Shown in pieces: positions 8,675-18,515 of a stretch of DNA of 64,000 bases; the stretch's first letter is position 1; each line of letters opens with the position of its first letter. Made by a program: the position numbers and the translations under genes. A model generated the notes under the pieces. The model was given only the letters and a program-made list of their open reading frames with translations. It searched no databases and was not told the origin of the DNA. The DNA comes from an uncultured Lentisphaeria bacterium (GTDB lineage Bacteria; Verrucomicrobiota; Lentisphaeria; Victivallales; UBA1829): assembly GCA_949282305.1 (NCBI GenBank), contig CASDPB010000040.1, forward strand, positions 62,001-126,000, read 5' to 3'.

Positions 8675-8703
8675 ATTATAACACGTTTTGTCTGGAAAAT
8701 CAA
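8675..8703 (-). promoter_or_regulatory. Predicted sigma-70 promoter of the RodZ-like gene
   Basis: On the minus strand TTGATT (8703-8698), a 17-bp spacer and a perfect TATAAT (8680-8675) precede the gene by 40 bp. The -35 box overlaps the ftsK stop codon. Confidence 0.6.
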
Positions 8704-11288
8704 TCCGGTTTTCCCAATTCGTCAAAAACTAATATGTCGCGCTTCTGTCCGCCGGGGAGGGGAGCCGAGACGATTCCGCGCTGTTCCAGCTTGTCGATGA
8801 TCTCCGCCGCCTTGTTGTAGCCGATTCCCATACGGCGCTGAAGATAGGAGGTGCTTGCCTTGCTTTCACGGATGATGATGTCGAGCGCTTTCTTCAGGTT
8901 TTCATCGTCGCCGGGCTGCAGATACTTGGCAATGACCATCTTGACGTAATCTCCGGTGGCGTCGTCGTCAAACTCCTCCTCGGCGAAGGAGTTTTTGCCG
9001 TCATCGGGTTCGTCCTCCTCTTCCTCCGGTTTTTCAAGCACGACTTTCGTATCGAAATGCTGTTCCACCTGGCTGGAAACAAAATCCACGACTTTCTGGA
9101 TTTCAGGATCGGAGACCATGGAACCCTGGATACGGTCGGTTTCTCCGCTGGGACCTTTGAAAAGCATGTCGCCCTTGCCGAGCAGTTTTTCCGCGCCCAT
9201 CGCGTCCAGAATGACGCGGCTGTCCATGACCGTTGAAACCTTGAACGCGATCTTGGTCGGCAGGTTCGCCTTGATCGTTCCCGTGATGATGTCCTTGCGG
9301 GGGGTCTGTGTGGCGATGACAAGATGAATTCCGGCGGCGCGTCCTTTCTGCGCAATACGGCAGATGGATGTTTCAACATCGCTTTTTGCTTCCGTCATCA
9401 TGATGTCCGCCAGCTCGTCGACGATAATTACAAGCAGGGGCAGTTTCGGCGGAATGAGATCGCCGTTTTCGTCATAAACCGGTTCCGGATCAGGCGGCCG
9501 CGAGTTGAACGCATTCAGGTTTTTCGCCTTGACCTTTGCCAGCATCTGGTAACGGTGTTCCATTTCATTGACGCCCCAGCGCAGTGCGAACGGCACTTTT
9601 TTCGGATCGTTCACGACCGGCGTGATCAGGTGCGGCAGAGGACGGTACATTTCCAGTTCGACGAATTTCGGGTCGACAAGAATCAGTTTCAGGTCGAACG
9701 GCGAGAACTTGAAGAGCAGACTCATGATCAGCGTGTTCATACATACGCTCTTTCCGCTTCCCGTGGAGCCCGCGATCAGCAGGTGCGGCGCTTTTGCGAG
9801 GTCGGCGATCATGACTTTTCCGGAGACATCCTTGCCGAGAATGATCGGAATATCCGCTTTGGATCCCCTCCATGCTTCGGATTCAAACAGTTCGCGGATG
9901 AATACCATGTTGGAGACCTTGTTCGGAAGTTCGATTCCGACGGCGTTTTTGCCGGGGATCGGCGCGAGGATACGGATGCTTTCCGCGCTCATTTCCATGG
10001 CAATGTTGTTCTGGATATTGGTGACTTTCTCCACCTTTACGCCGGGCTCAAGCTGAATGTCGAACCTCGTGATGCGGGGACCGACGATGGTATCGGAGAC
10101 CCTGCCGTTGATCTCGAAACTGTCGAGCGTAGCCTGAAGAATCGCGGATGCCTGTTTGAGGTGTTCGTCATCCTCGTTCTTAATGTCCTTGGGCTTGTCC
10201 AGCAGGGGAACCGGCGGAAGATTGTAATTCGCCGGATTTGCGCTTTGCATCGGAGGAGCCTGGCGCTTCGGGAGCTGGGAGCGTGTGACCTGCGAAGGTC
10301 GCATCTTGTCGTCTGCGAAGGCATCGTCGCGTTCCGGGACATAATGGTCGGTCGCGTCCAGACTGTCCGTATAGGAACGCTGCCGGGGCGGCACCGGCGG
10401 CAGTTCCCTGAGATTTTTCTCTTCCTCCGGCGGCAGCTCCTCCTCCGGCGGCAGTTCTTCCTCCGCGGTCTCCTGATTCGCCGTTTTGTTCCTGATGAAT
10501 CCGAACAGGGGGCGTTTTGCCGTTTTTTCCGGTTCCGGCATTTCCTCACCACCTTCCTCCGTTTTCTCGCTCTGCTCGAATTCCGGACGGTATTTCTGCT
10601 TTCTGACTTTCTCTCCGGCTTCCGGATTTTCTTCTTCAAACATGGGTTCACGCTCTTTCCTCCGCTGTTTTCCGGCTCCTCCTGAGGATGTCCCGCGTAT
10701 GGCGTCGAAGATCATGTTTTTCCAGTCCTGCATGAAAATCCAGAAAAGCCCCGAGAAAATGAGGCAGAGCGCTGTGACCATGGTGCCGATTGTGCCGATG
10801 AAGCGGCGGAGGATTCCCGCGGAGATGTTTTCCGTTTCCGGTGCGGCGATCAGCGCACCGAGCGCGCCGCCGGAGAGTGCGAATGCCGGTTTGCCGCTGT
10901 GCCCGATGCCGAGGCGCTCCGTGTGGAGAATGAATTCCTGCGGAAACAGCGCCAGCAGAATGACGATGCCGAATATCGTCACGCAGAGCGCCATAATGTA
11001 GCCGCGCCGTTTCAGCGGGTAGGGAATGAAACTGCGCGCGAGACAGATGATCATAAGGCTTGTGATGGGATAGACTGCCAGTCCGAAAATGTAGAACAGC
11101 GCTCTGGAAATATTGGCGCCCAGCGGACCGACCCAGTTCCGGAGCGGTTCTGCCGATCCGCCGTCGAGCACCGCCAGATCCAGCCTGTTGTAGGAGAAGA
11201 TCGAAAGGAGGAAAAGCAGGAGCGCGATTCCGCAGATTACATATCTCAATTTGAAAGTCGTTATTTTTTCTTCTTTCTCGCCAGTCAT
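8700..11288 (-). CDS. ftsK: DNA translocase FtsK/SpoIIIE
   Basis: The 862-residue protein pumps chromosomal DNA through the division septum. Four or five hydrophobic segments fill residues 1-190. A Glu/Pro-rich linker (190-380) contains a repeated PPEEELPPEEE stretch. The motor domain has Walker A AGSTGSGKS near residue 508 and Walker B LLVIIVDELADIM near 620. The last 60 residues form the winged-helix gamma domain that reads oriented KOPS-like sequences (STSYLQRRMGIGYNKAAEIIDKLE). The length is normal for a family with a short linker. It lies between the RodZ-like gene and an MscS channel, all on the minus strand. Confidence 0.97.
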   Translation of the reverse strand: MTGEKEEKITTFKLRYVICGIALLLFLLSIFSYNRLDLAVLDGGSAEPLRNWVGPLGANISRALFYIFGLAVYPITSLMIICLARSFIPYPLKRRGYIMALCVTIFGIVILLALFPQEFILHTERLGIGHSGKPAFALSGGALGALIAAPETENISAGILRRFIGTIGTMVTALCLIFSGLFWIFMQDWKNMIFDAIRGTSSGGAGKQRRKEREPMFEEENPEAGEKVRKQKYRPEFEQSEKTEEGGEEMPEPEKTAKRPLFGFIRNKTANQETAEEELPPEEELPPEEEKNLRELPPVPPRQRSYTDSLDATDHYVPERDDAFADDKMRPSQVTRSQLPKRQAPPMQSANPANYNLPPVPLLDKPKDIKNEDDEHLKQASAILQATLDSFEINGRVSDTIVGPRITRFDIQLEPGVKVEKVTNIQNNIAMEMSAESIRILAPIPGKNAVGIELPNKVSNMVFIRELFESEAWRGSKADIPIILGKDVSGKVMIADLAKAPHLLIAGSTGSGKSVCMNTLIMSLLFKFSPFDLKLILVDPKFVELEMYRPLPHLITPVVNDPKKVPFALRWGVNEMEHRYQMLAKVKAKNLNAFNSRPPDPEPVYDENGDLIPPKLPLLVIIVDELADIMMTEAKSDVETSICRIAQKGRAAGIHLVIATQTPRKDIITGTIKANLPTKIAFKVSTVMDSRVILDAMGAEKLLGKGDMLFKGPSGETDRIQGSMVSDPEIQKVVDFVSSQVEQHFDTKVVLEKPEEEEDEPDDGKNSFAEEEFDDDATGDYVKMVIAKYLQPGDDENLKKALDIIIRESKASTSYLQRRMGIGYNKAAEIIDKLEQRGIVSAPLPGGQKRDILVFDELGKPD

Positions 11289-11399
11289 AGAGGAACCTCA
11301 AAAAATAAGTGGATTGCAAAATATACCCGGAAAAATAGCATAAATATGAAAATATGAAAGTGTTTTTCCGGATTACACACTGATTTTTTTATGAAAACA

Positions 11400-12824
11400 T
11401 CAGGCGGTTCCGCCTTTTCCCGTCTCTGCTCCGTTACCGGAAGACTGCGGCACTTCTTTGACTTTGATTTCAACTTCCCGCTTTGAATCATAGGCAAGAT
11501 AGGTTGTGCTGGTCGGGAACGCGAACTCAAGTCCTTCTCCGTTGAAGCGTTTCAGAATGGCGCGGTTGATCTCGTCCGCCCAGTCGAGGCTTTGCCAGAA
11601 GTCCCTGGTGTTGAACCACAGGATGACCTGAATGTTCAGGGAACAGCTTGCAAATTCCAGAAAATGAATTTTCGGCGGATTTTTCGGATCAATTGATTCA
11701 TGACCGTCCAGTATTTCGTGGAGAATGGCGACGGCGCGCTCCATCTTTTCCGGCGGTGTGTCGTAGACCAGTCCCAGAGTCATGACACGTTTGATTGTCG
11801 GGCGGCAGGAGACATCTTCGATTGTAACGTTGGCTGCGGTTTTGTTCGGTATCGTTATCAGGAAACCGTCCGGCGTGCGCAGTCCGGTGCTCCGCAGCCC
11901 GACCCGTTCCACGGTGCCTTCCCTGCCGTCGATGCGGATGAAGTCATTGACTTTGAACGGCCGGTCGAGGATGATCATCAGGGAACCGAAAAAGTTGGCG
12001 ATGGTGTCCTGGGCGGCGAATGCGATGCCGAGTCCGATCACGCCGGCCCCGGCAAGGATTGCCGTGATATTGATTCCGAGCACATTTTCGCAGAGGAAAA
12101 AGAAGGCGAACATAATGATGACGATTTGAATGACACGGCTGATCACCTTGACCGCGAGATTGTCCATGCTGTTGCTTTTCCTGTTCCTGGAGAAGAATTT
12201 CAGGAGAACGGAGTCGAACAGCTTGAAGAGATTCAGGATCAATGCCGTCACTGCGATGGTGATGAGCCCGAAATAGAGTTTCTCAAAGAAGAGATACCCG
12301 CGTTCCGGAAGGCACAGAAGCATCGGAAGAAAGCAGAGGAAAACGCCGCTGAAGAGCAGAAGTGCCGCAAGCGGACCTGCCAGGAGTGCACAGATGGAAC
12401 CGGGATTCTTTGTGGGGAACAGTTTTGAAGTGAGCTTCCACCAGTGATTTTTGATAAGCCAGCGGAGGAAGAGCGAAAACAGCAGGGAAAGAAGGGAACC
12501 GCCGACGGCAATGATGACTCTTTTCAGTTCAAATCCCTGCCAGTTTACGATTTTTCCGGTGCCTTCGGAAATCAGATGCGTGACTGATTGAAGGATTGTG
12601 CGGAATGCCTTGGTCTCATCTGCCTGAATGGTTTTGTCGTGAACGTCGATGCCGAGCGTATCCAGCAGCACGGAGTCTTCAGCTTCTTCAGTTTCCGCTG
12701 TATCAGCGGTCTGTTCTGCTGCTGTCGCTGCCGGTTCCGGCACCGTGACGGATTCCGCTGACAGTGCTGTGCCGATGCCGAAAAGTATGATGGTCAGCAG
12801 ACAGATTGCCTTTTTCTGAATCAT
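11400..12824 (-). CDS. Mechanosensitive channel of the MscS family
   Basis: A signal peptide (about residues 1-23) is followed by a short periplasmic part and several membrane helices. The MscS core then has the Gly/Ala-rich pore helix (ITAILAGAGVIGLGIAFAAQDTIANFFGSLMII) and the beta domain after it (DFIRIDGREGTVERVGLRSTGLRTPDG). The 474-residue length is between MscS and the larger YbdG/YnaI-type channels. Such channels open under membrane tension and release solutes on osmotic downshock. The C-terminus is a polar tail ending in a Gly-rich stretch. It precedes ftsK on the same strand by 111 bp. Confidence 0.93.
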   Translation of the reverse strand: MIQKKAICLLTIILFGIGTALSAESVTVPEPAATAAEQTADTAETEEAEDSVLLDTLGIDVHDKTIQADETKAFRTILQSVTHLISEGTGKIVNWQGFELKRVIIAVGGSLLSLLFSLFLRWLIKNHWWKLTSKLFPTKNPGSICALLAGPLAALLLFSGVFLCFLPMLLCLPERGYLFFEKLYFGLITIAVTALILNLFKLFDSVLLKFFSRNRKSNSMDNLAVKVISRVIQIVIIMFAFFFLCENVLGINITAILAGAGVIGLGIAFAAQDTIANFFGSLMIILDRPFKVNDFIRIDGREGTVERVGLRSTGLRTPDGFLITIPNKTAANVTIEDVSCRPTIKRVMTLGLVYDTPPEKMERAVAILHEILDGHESIDPKNPPKIHFLEFASCSLNIQVILWFNTRDFWQSLDWADEINRAILKRFNGEGLEFAFPTSTTYLAYDSKREVEIKVKEVPQSSGNGAETGKGGTA

Positions 12825-12938
12825 GATTTTCCTTCCTTTAATTTTGCCATATTATTTCAAATGGAATATTGTATTTTTCCGGATGTATAATACATTGCTT
12901 TTCGGAAAAGGCAAATAGTGGAGGAGGTTATTTGAGGT

Positions 12939-13787
12939 ATGGCGAAACCGGATTTTTTCGATGAAATCAAAGAGGGACTCAAGGCGCAGGCGCTTGTTTC
13001 TCCCGATACTTATGTAAGTCCGGAGGTCCTCAGAGAGTTCTATGCGGATATTGTCAAGCCGCCTCCGGTGCCGCCGGCGGGACCCCGCCCGGCTGTGCCC
13101 CCGGGAGGCAGTGCGAGACCCGGCGTCCAGTCTGTCCGCCAGACGCCACCGGCTCCCGCGCCGAATATGCGCTCTTCCTCCGCCGCCCCCGCCGGGAAGA
13201 GCCCGCGCGAGATGACATGGGACGAACTTGCCAATGCTGTTGCCGCATGTCACGGCTGCAAGCTCTGCCGCACCCGCACGAATACGGTATTCGGGGATGG
13301 CGATCCGAAAGCCCGGCTGATGTTTCTCGGGGAAGCGCCCGGAGCGGACGAAGACCGCCAGGGGCTTCCGTTTGTCGGGCGTGCCGGAGAGCTTCTGACG
13401 CGCATGATCTGTGCAATGCAGTTCAACCGTGCTGAGGTTTTCATCGCCAATACCGTGAAGTGCCGTCCTCCGAACAACCGGAATCCCGAACCGGACGAGA
13501 CGGAGGCATGTCGTCCGTTCATCATGCGGCAGATCAGCCTGATCCGCCCGCAGGTCATTGTCATGCTCGGCGCGGTGCCGCTGCGTCTGCTTTTCCCCGA
13601 CGTCAAGGAGGGAATTACAAGAACGCGCGGACACTGGATGGATTATCATGGAATTAAGGTCATGCCGACTTTTCATCCCGCCTATCTCCTGCGCAATCCG
13701 GCGGCGAAGGCGGACGTCTGGAAGGATCTCCAGCAGGTGATGGCGGTATTCGGCAAGAAACATGTGCCGTCGCCGCGCCGCCGCTGA
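12939..13787 (+). CDS. Family 4 uracil-DNA glycosylase, iron-sulphur type
   Basis: The enzyme removes uracil from DNA. Family-4 motifs are clear: [20 protein letters not shown] at residues 131-150 and HPAYLLR at 246-252. Four Cys that could ligate the [4Fe-4S] cluster lie at 104, 107, 175 and 191. The first 90 residues are extra compared with the ~200-residue core and are Pro/Ala-rich, like the linkers seen in some bacterial homologues. A GAGG sequence lies just before the ATG. The gene is monocistronic and divergent from mscS. Confidence 0.93.
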   Translation: MAKPDFFDEIKEGLKAQALVSPDTYVSPEVLREFYADIVKPPPVPPAGPRPAVPPGGSARPGVQSVRQTPPAPAPNMRSSSAAPAGKSPREMTWDELANAVAACHGCKLCRTRTNTVFGDGDPKARLMFLGEAPGADEDRQGLPFVGRAGELLTRMICAMQFNRAEVFIANTVKCRPPNNRNPEPDETEACRPFIMRQISLIRPQVIVMLGAVPLRLLFPDVKEGITRTRGHWMDYHGIKVMPTFHPAYLLRNPAAKADVWKDLQQVMAVFGKKHVPSPRRR

Positions 13788-14152
13788 GGTTCAGACGGAT
13801 TTCCGTGCAGTTCGGCTGCTGTCTGTTTAAGGGAAAATGGTCGGCGCGACAGATTCGCGCATGGCAGGGTGTTTCCGGAGATTTGCGGCGGCGTGGCAAA
13901 TTTTGTTTTTCCTGAGTTTTCCGGAGTCATGCCTCAGATTTTTTTCAGGTGACAGACTCATGTTCCGGTTGTCCGGAAACGGTATGGAAAGAATTGCGGC
14001 AGAAGTGAAATTGCCGCTGACGAGTCCGATGTCCTTGCCTGCTCCGAACCCGGTATCCGCCATGAAGCAGACGCGGTGCCGTTTTCCGGTGTTTTTTCAT
14101 CGTTGCCGCCGCAGTCCCGAAAGAACGGCGGAATATTTCCGGGTCCTTCGGT
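13788..14152. other. 365-bp gap without a recognised gene
   Basis: Between the uracil-DNA glycosylase and the zinc-ribbon gene, which converge, no frame gives a convincing protein with a start and ribosome binding site. No RNA family, tRNA or strong terminator was recognised. Base composition is similar to the neighbours, so it may be a decayed gene. Confidence 0.5.
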
Positions 14153-14428
14153 TCAGAGCTGGAGGGACTGGATTGCGCTTTCTTCCGTCTGCGGTTTGAA
14201 ACCCGGCTGCTGACGCATCCAGTTGTCGATGAGCGGTTCCAGAATAAAATCTTCAAGCGCTTCGTTTGATCCGAAGTCATGATTGCAGAACGGGCAGAAC
14301 GGATAAGATTCAATGTCCGCCCGGGAAAGAGGCTCATGACATTCCGGGCATACCAGACGATGATCCAGCAAAACCATCTGCGGATTGTCGATATTCTGAA
14401 ACAGAAATCTGTTTTTTCGGTTTTGCAT
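14153..14428 (-). CDS. Small zinc-ribbon protein, function unknown
   Basis: With the ATG at 14428, preceded by AGAAAGGAGC, this is a 91-residue protein. Two CxxC pairs, CPEC and CPFC, are 14 residues apart and should hold one zinc ion. The remainder is polar with no membrane segment. The zinc site suggests contact with nucleic acid or protein, but nothing more can be said. It follows the SDR gene on the same strand, after a strong hairpin. Confidence 0.7.
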   Translation of the reverse strand: MQNRKNRFLFQNIDNPQMVLLDHRLVCPECHEPLSRADIESYPFCPFCNHDFGSNEALEDFILEPLIDNWMRQQPGFKPQTEESAIQSLQL

Positions 14429-14461
14429 GTTAGAAGCTCCTTTCTGGATGTGGGAAAGAAT

Positions 14462-14491
14462 TCCGGCACACTTCATGAAAAGTATGCCGGA
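14462..14491 (-). terminator. Hairpin after the SDR gene
   Basis: Arms of 12 bases (14462-14473 and 14480-14491) pair with one mismatch, a T-G wobble on one strand, around a 6-base loop. It lies between the SDR stop and the zinc-ribbon start. There is only a weak T-rich stretch after it, so it may be a terminator or an RNA processing site. Confidence 0.45.
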
Positions 14492-14512
14492 CTGCATACG
14501 GAAACTGCAGAC

Positions 14513-15622
14513 TTAATCCGCGACAAGCCCCGGAGAAGTCTGCCGGTAATAGGATTTCGCCATTTTCTTGAGAAAATCAATATCCAGCTTCCAGGCAAGT
14601 GCTTCCGGCCCGAGAGCCGCCTTGACCTGCGTATTGTCAAATGTGATCTGAGAAGCGAAGTAAGGCATCAGGTCTTCAATCATTTTCTGAACCATTTTTT
14701 CTTCCTTGGTCGGATTTTCGACATGGCTCAACACCTGGAGTCCTTCGGCTTTCAATACTGCGGAAACCGCAACGTTGATCTCATCCGTGGAAACGGGGCT
14801 TTCCCCTGTGATATGATAGCATTTGTTTTCCACCGGAAGCGTGAAAAGCGTGGAAATCGCCTTCTGCACATAGTCTATCGGCACGAAATAAATCTTGTCC
14901 GACTTTTCGGATTCCAGGCGCAGACTGAGCTTGATCGGGGCGTTCTGGGGGATGTGATTCCGGATGCAGTGATGTCTCTTGACGCTGCCGAGGAATTCCA
15001 TGATACGGTAGAACGCCAGCGGTTTTCTGATCAGTCCGTCGGAAAGTCTGCCGACAATGATGGCGGGGCGGTAAATTGTATAGGGTATCCCGCATTTCTG
15101 AACCAGTTTTTCCGCCTCGAATTTACTTTTTTCGTAGGAATTGACCCAGTCCGTCGCCGGGAGTGAGCCTTCCATGACAACGCCGTTGGTTTTTCCCGCA
15201 ACGTATGCGGTGCTGACATAATGCAGCGCTTTGACTTTCAGCAGATGCGCCAGCTCAAGGGCATTCTTCGTGCCTTCCAGATTGGTTGCGTACGTTTTTC
15301 CCTCGGGATCCTTTCCGAGATTGACATCCGCCGCACAATGGAAAAACACATCATACGGTCCCTTTTTCACTATTTCGTCAACGGGGAAGTTCTTGACATC
15401 GCCGCTGATGACTTCGATCTTGCCGAGCATTTTCTCTGCCAGTTCGGGAGTTCCGTCGAATGCACACTGTTCCTCAATAACCTGTTTCACACGTTCCTGC
15501 GCGGTCTGGCCGCGTCCGCTCCTGCAAATTGCAACAATCTGAATATCGTCTCTGTTGCGAAGTGTCGCAGTCACAAAAGACGCTCCCACCAGTCCGGTGA
15601 TTCCTGTCAATAATAATTTCAA
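14513..15622 (-). CDS. Extended SDR / thioester-reductase-like NAD(P)-binding protein
   Basis: A Rossmann fold opens with TGITGLVG at residues 6-13. The catalytic YxxxK is Tyr163 and Lys167, preceded by VSTAY at 136-140. The pattern with KYATNLEGTKNALELA and a late variable C-terminus fits NAD_binding_4 proteins, which include fatty acyl-CoA and thioester reductases and some sugar epimerases. At 369 residues it is a single domain with no carrier or adenylation part. The substrate cannot be assigned; acyl-thioester reduction and nucleotide-sugar epimerisation are both possible. Confidence 0.75.
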   Translation of the reverse strand: MKLLLTGITGLVGASFVTATLRNRDDIQIVAICRSGRGQTAQERVKQVIEEQCAFDGTPELAEKMLGKIEVISGDVKNFPVDEIVKKGPYDVFFHCAADVNLGKDPEGKTYATNLEGTKNALELAHLLKVKALHYVSTAYVAGKTNGVVMEGSLPATDWVNSYEKSKFEAEKLVQKCGIPYTIYRPAIIVGRLSDGLIRKPLAFYRIMEFLGSVKRHHCIRNHIPQNAPIKLSLRLESEKSDKIYFVPIDYVQKAISTLFTLPVENKCYHITGESPVSTDEINVAVSAVLKAEGLQVLSHVENPTKEEKMVQKMIEDLMPYFASQITFDNTQVKAALGPEALAWKLDIDFLKKMAKSYYRQTSPGLVAD

Positions 15623-15793
15623 GACTCAACTCCCTATTAGTATTTTTTAATCCGTAATCGCATAGCTGCTTAAAAATAATAATGGCATATTCAATTAATA
15701 TAGCATGGCGGAATGAATTTTCAAAGATGCTTCATGAAATTTTTATGATAAAGCATGGAAAAGGCGCTGCGGGGAATGCGGAACGACGCCTTT

Positions 15794-16213
15794 TCAAATG
15801 GCGGGAGGCGCTTTTTCCTGATTCCGCATATCCAGAATGCGGCGCAGTTCATAGGCGAGTGTTTTGATCCGGTGCGGCTTCTGGAGAAAACCGGCGGCAC
15901 CGTTTGCAAGCAGGTCATTGACCGCGTCCGGTGCGACATAACCGCTTGAGAGCAGCACCTTGATGTTCGGATCCAGTTCCCTGATCCGGTAGAACGTGCT
16001 GTGCCCTCCCATTTTCGGCATAATCATATCCAGCAGCACAAGATCAATCTGCCCCGGATTCTCCCGGCATATTTCGACCGCATCCAGCCCGTTTTCCGCC
16101 AGAATCACGGAGTAACCGAGATTCTGAAGCGCCTCAATCAGGAAATCCCATACCGTTTCCTGATCGTCCACGAGGAGTATGGTTTCATGCCCGCCTGGAA
16201 GTTTTTCCGCCAT
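15794..16213 (-). CDS. Stand-alone response regulator receiver domain (CheY-like)
   Basis: Counted from the ATG at 16213, this 139-residue protein is one receiver domain with no output domain. Acidic residues Asp16-Asp17, the phosphorylation site Asp62 (LLLDMIMPKMGG region), Ser89/90 and Lys112 (FLQKP) are all present. Such single-domain regulators work through protein partners or are the last domain of phosphorelays. No histidine kinase is nearby, so the signal is unknown. A longer frame begins at 16291 but adds residues not expected for the family. Confidence 0.9.
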   Translation of the reverse strand: MAEKLPGGHETILLVDDQETVWDFLIEALQNLGYSVILAENGLDAVEICRENPGQIDLVLLDMIMPKMGGHSTFYRIRELDPNIKVLLSSGYVAPDAVNDLLANGAAGFLQKPHRIKTLAYELRRILDMRNQEKAPPAI

Positions 16214-16347
16214 GAATACTGTTCCGATCCTTGTTTGAATTATCTTATCTATTATACTCACTTCGGGGAAAAAGTCAAGATGGGAAAGCAAGATTGCCGG
16301 GAGTTTTTCCCGGTCCGACCGTGAGCAGCGGAAGCAATCCCCCCGCC

Positions 16348-16920
16348 TTATGCAATTGCGGAGTGGATGATTTCGCCGACCGTTTCCGGAGCGAGACGGG
16401 AAAAGGGAACCAGCTTTGCGGGCGCCGTATTGCAGTCGGCAATGTTTTTTTCAAACCATGCCGTATCATGCCATTCCTTGTTTTTGAAGCCCGCATTGCG
16501 GAAGATGCCGTTCCGGCGGAATCCCAGTTTTTCATGCAGTCTTTCACTGGCGGGATTCGGGACCGTGACGCATCCGTAAACGGTCCGGACTCCCTGCCGT
16601 TTCAAGATTTCGATCAGCAGGGAATACAAAGTCTTTCCCATGCCGCGCGAAGTCATGGCGGAGTCAAGATAGATGGAAAGTTCCGCACTCCACTGGTAGG
16701 CCTCCCGTTCTTTCAGCTGATGCGCATAGGCATACCCGCAAAGTCTTCCCGATTCCAGCCAGACCAGGTAAGGATGATTTTTCAAAGTATCGGAAATGCG
16801 GTGCGCAAACTCTTCGACTGTGGGAAGCCGGTACTCAAACGTGACTGCTGTGTCGATATACTGGGCGTAAACCGCCAGTGCCCCGCGCGCATCGTCTGCC
16901 GTTGCAGTTCTGATTTCCAT
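16348..16920 (-). CDS. GNAT acetyltransferase (phosphinothricin-acetyltransferase-like)
   Basis: The 190-residue protein begins MEIRTATADDARGALAVYAQY and carries the family's SIYLDSAMTSRGMGKTLY region, whose R/Q-x-x-G-x-G/A motif binds acetyl-CoA. The later VTVPNPASERLHEKLGFRRNG is typical of the PAT/YncA group, which acetylate amines such as methionine sulfone, glufosinate analogues or amino acids. The true substrate is unknown. It starts 12 bp after the esterase gene ends, on the same strand order, and the two may be co-transcribed. Confidence 0.88.
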   Translation of the reverse strand: MEIRTATADDARGALAVYAQYIDTAVTFEYRLPTVEEFAHRISDTLKNHPYLVWLESGRLCGYAYAHQLKEREAYQWSAELSIYLDSAMTSRGMGKTLYSLLIEILKRQGVRTVYGCVTVPNPASERLHEKLGFRRNGIFRNAGFKNKEWHDTAWFEKNIADCNTAPAKLVPFSRLAPETVGEIIHSAIA

Positions 16921-16932
16921 AATTGCCTTGTG

Positions 16933-17781
16933 TTATCTGGCGCCGCTCTGCCGTTTCTGCGCATCCATGATGTAGTTGTTCACGACTGCAAGTCCCGGGG
17001 TGAGCATGGTTCCATGGTTGAACGTCGGCAGAAGAACGCATTTTATGTTTTTGACGCCGAAACAGCGTCTGAGCCGTGCTTCGAGAAGCAGATTTTCCTC
17101 CGCTCTTGCAGGCCATTCAACCTCCGGATCTCCCGTGACCAGGACCATTGGCGGAATCTCTTTTGACGCATTTGAGATCGGAGCGTATTCATCAAGAAGA
17201 ATGGCGGGGACCGACGGATCCTTTTTCCGGCGCTCGTTCAGAATTTGAAAATGAGTCGTCATCTGTCCGGATAGCGGGAGAACCGCCGCCAGCTGCCGCG
17301 GCGCGGCACCGAATGCCTTCAGGTATTTCGGCGCCAATGCGATCATGGCGGAAAGATAGCCTCCGGCGGAATGGCCGGAAACATACACCTGCCCGGGATC
17401 TCCGCCATATTCCCGGATGTGCCTCAGAACCCATGCGACCGCTGCCGCGGCATCATAAAGGTAGTCCGGGCATTCCGCCCTCTTTCCGGAGAGACGGTAA
17501 TTGACCGCGGCGACTGCAATCTTCTCTGTATTGATGATTCGGGGATAATGTTTGCCGCCTCCGGTGATTCCGCCGCCATGAAACCAGACCAGTGTCGGGA
17601 AGTTCCTGACTCCGTCCGGAGTCTTCAGGTCAAGCCTGCATCTTTCCTTCAAGTATGCGGTATTTCCGGACTGCGGAAAATCGCTGTCGTAATAAAAGAC
17701 ATCTTTCTTTTCCGCCGCTGCCGCCGTTCCTGTCATCAGGACAAGAAGCACTGCCGAAACGAGTTTTCCGAAATGAAACAT
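16933..17781 (-). CDS. Secreted alpha/beta-hydrolase, esterase/lipase-like
   Basis: A signal peptide (about residues 1-23, ending in TAAAAE) leads into an alpha/beta-hydrolase with the oxyanion motif FHGGG at 67-71 and the nucleophile elbow GHSAG with Ser138. A probable acid lies in VTGDPE near 220 and a His in FNHGT near 255. This matches the BD-FAE/HSL-like carbohydrate-esterase group that removes acyl groups from glycans or small esters. It is followed by the GNAT gene. An activity on polysaccharide acetyl groups is inferred from context. Confidence 0.87.
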   Translation of the reverse strand: MFHFGKLVSAVLLVLMTGTAAAAEKKDVFYYDSDFPQSGNTAYLKERCRLDLKTPDGVRNFPTLVWFHGGGITGGGKHYPRIINTEKIAVAAVNYRLSGKRAECPDYLYDAAAAVAWVLRHIREYGGDPGQVYVSGHSAGGYLSAMIALAPKYLKAFGAAPRQLAAVLPLSGQMTTHFQILNERRKKDPSVPAILLDEYAPISNASKEIPPMVLVTGDPEVEWPARAEENLLLEARLRRCFGVKNIKCVLLPTFNHGTMLTPGLAVVNNYIMDAQKRQSGAR

Positions 17782-17869
17782 TTTCAGCTCCTCAGTTGAT
17801 TTCCGAATGTTGTATTATAATATTGTTTTACCTGAAAACAAGGAAACGGCGGCGGAAACACGCTGATTT

Positions 17870-18493
17870 TCATTTGACGAATTTCCAGGAACAGAGTTTG
17901 CCGCGGTGGTCGATGCCGGAAAGAAGGTCGCCGTCGCGGAGTCTGCCGATTCCTTTCGGGGTGCCTGTGAAAATCAGGTCTCCGGGGAGAAGCTGCCAGT
18001 CTCTGGAGATTTCGACGATGAGCCGGTCGATCGGGAAAATCATCTGCGCCGTGTCGCCTGTCTGACGGAGTTCCCCGTTGACGTATCCGGAAAAGCGGAG
18101 ATGTTTCAGGTCGTCCTCTGCCGGGTCAAACGGTGTCAGTTCCCCCAGCGGGGCGCTTTTGTCGAATGCCTTGCAGCGTTCCCAGGGCTGATTGTGACTC
18201 AGAAGATGTTTCTGGAGGAGTCGGTGCGTCAGATCGAAGCCGACTCCGAGGGCGCCGACGAAGGCGGGGGCGTCTGCCACCGTGAGTGCTTTGCCGGCTT
18301 TGCAGATTTCCACAACCAGTTCCGTTTCATAATCCAGGTCTCCGTCCGCGGGAATTGGAAGCTCCGGCGTGTCCGTTGTTACAAGCGATGTCGCCGGTTT
18401 CATGAAGATGACGGGATCGCCTTCCTCGCTGCCGAGCTCACGGACATGCTCCACGTAATTTCTTCCGATGCAGAAAATTCTCTGTGCCGTCAT
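17870..18493 (-). CDS. Fumarylacetoacetate-hydrolase family protein
   Basis: This 207-residue, single-domain FAH-fold protein begins with FCIGRNYVEHVRELG and has PVIFMKPATSLV followed by DLDYETELVVEI, where the E-x-E pattern ligates a divalent metal. The final FTGTPKGIGRLRDGD is also diagnostic. Members hydrolyse or decarboxylate beta-dicarbonyl acids: acylpyruvases, oxaloacetate decarboxylases and related. No aromatic-degradation genes lie nearby, so an acylpyruvate or oxaloacetate function is as likely as any. It lies 22 bp after the aldehyde dehydrogenase gene. Confidence 0.9.
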   Translation of the reverse strand: MTAQRIFCIGRNYVEHVRELGSEEGDPVIFMKPATSLVTTDTPELPIPADGDLDYETELVVEICKAGKALTVADAPAFVGALGVGFDLTHRLLQKHLLSHNQPWERCKAFDKSAPLGELTPFDPAEDDLKHLRFSGYVNGELRQTGDTAQMIFPIDRLIVEISRDWQLLPGDLIFTGTPKGIGRLRDGDLLSGIDHRGKLCSWKFVK

Positions 18494-18515
18494 GACGAAC
18501 TGTTTTCCTCCATTT

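Noticed and set aside
9324-10685. Plus-strand frame of 453 codons
   Set aside because: Antisense to ftsK, whose Walker motifs are secure.
13837-14199. 120-codon plus-strand frame in the gap after the uracil-DNA glycosylase
   Set aside because: Low-complexity sequence that runs into the zinc-ribbon gene on the other strand.
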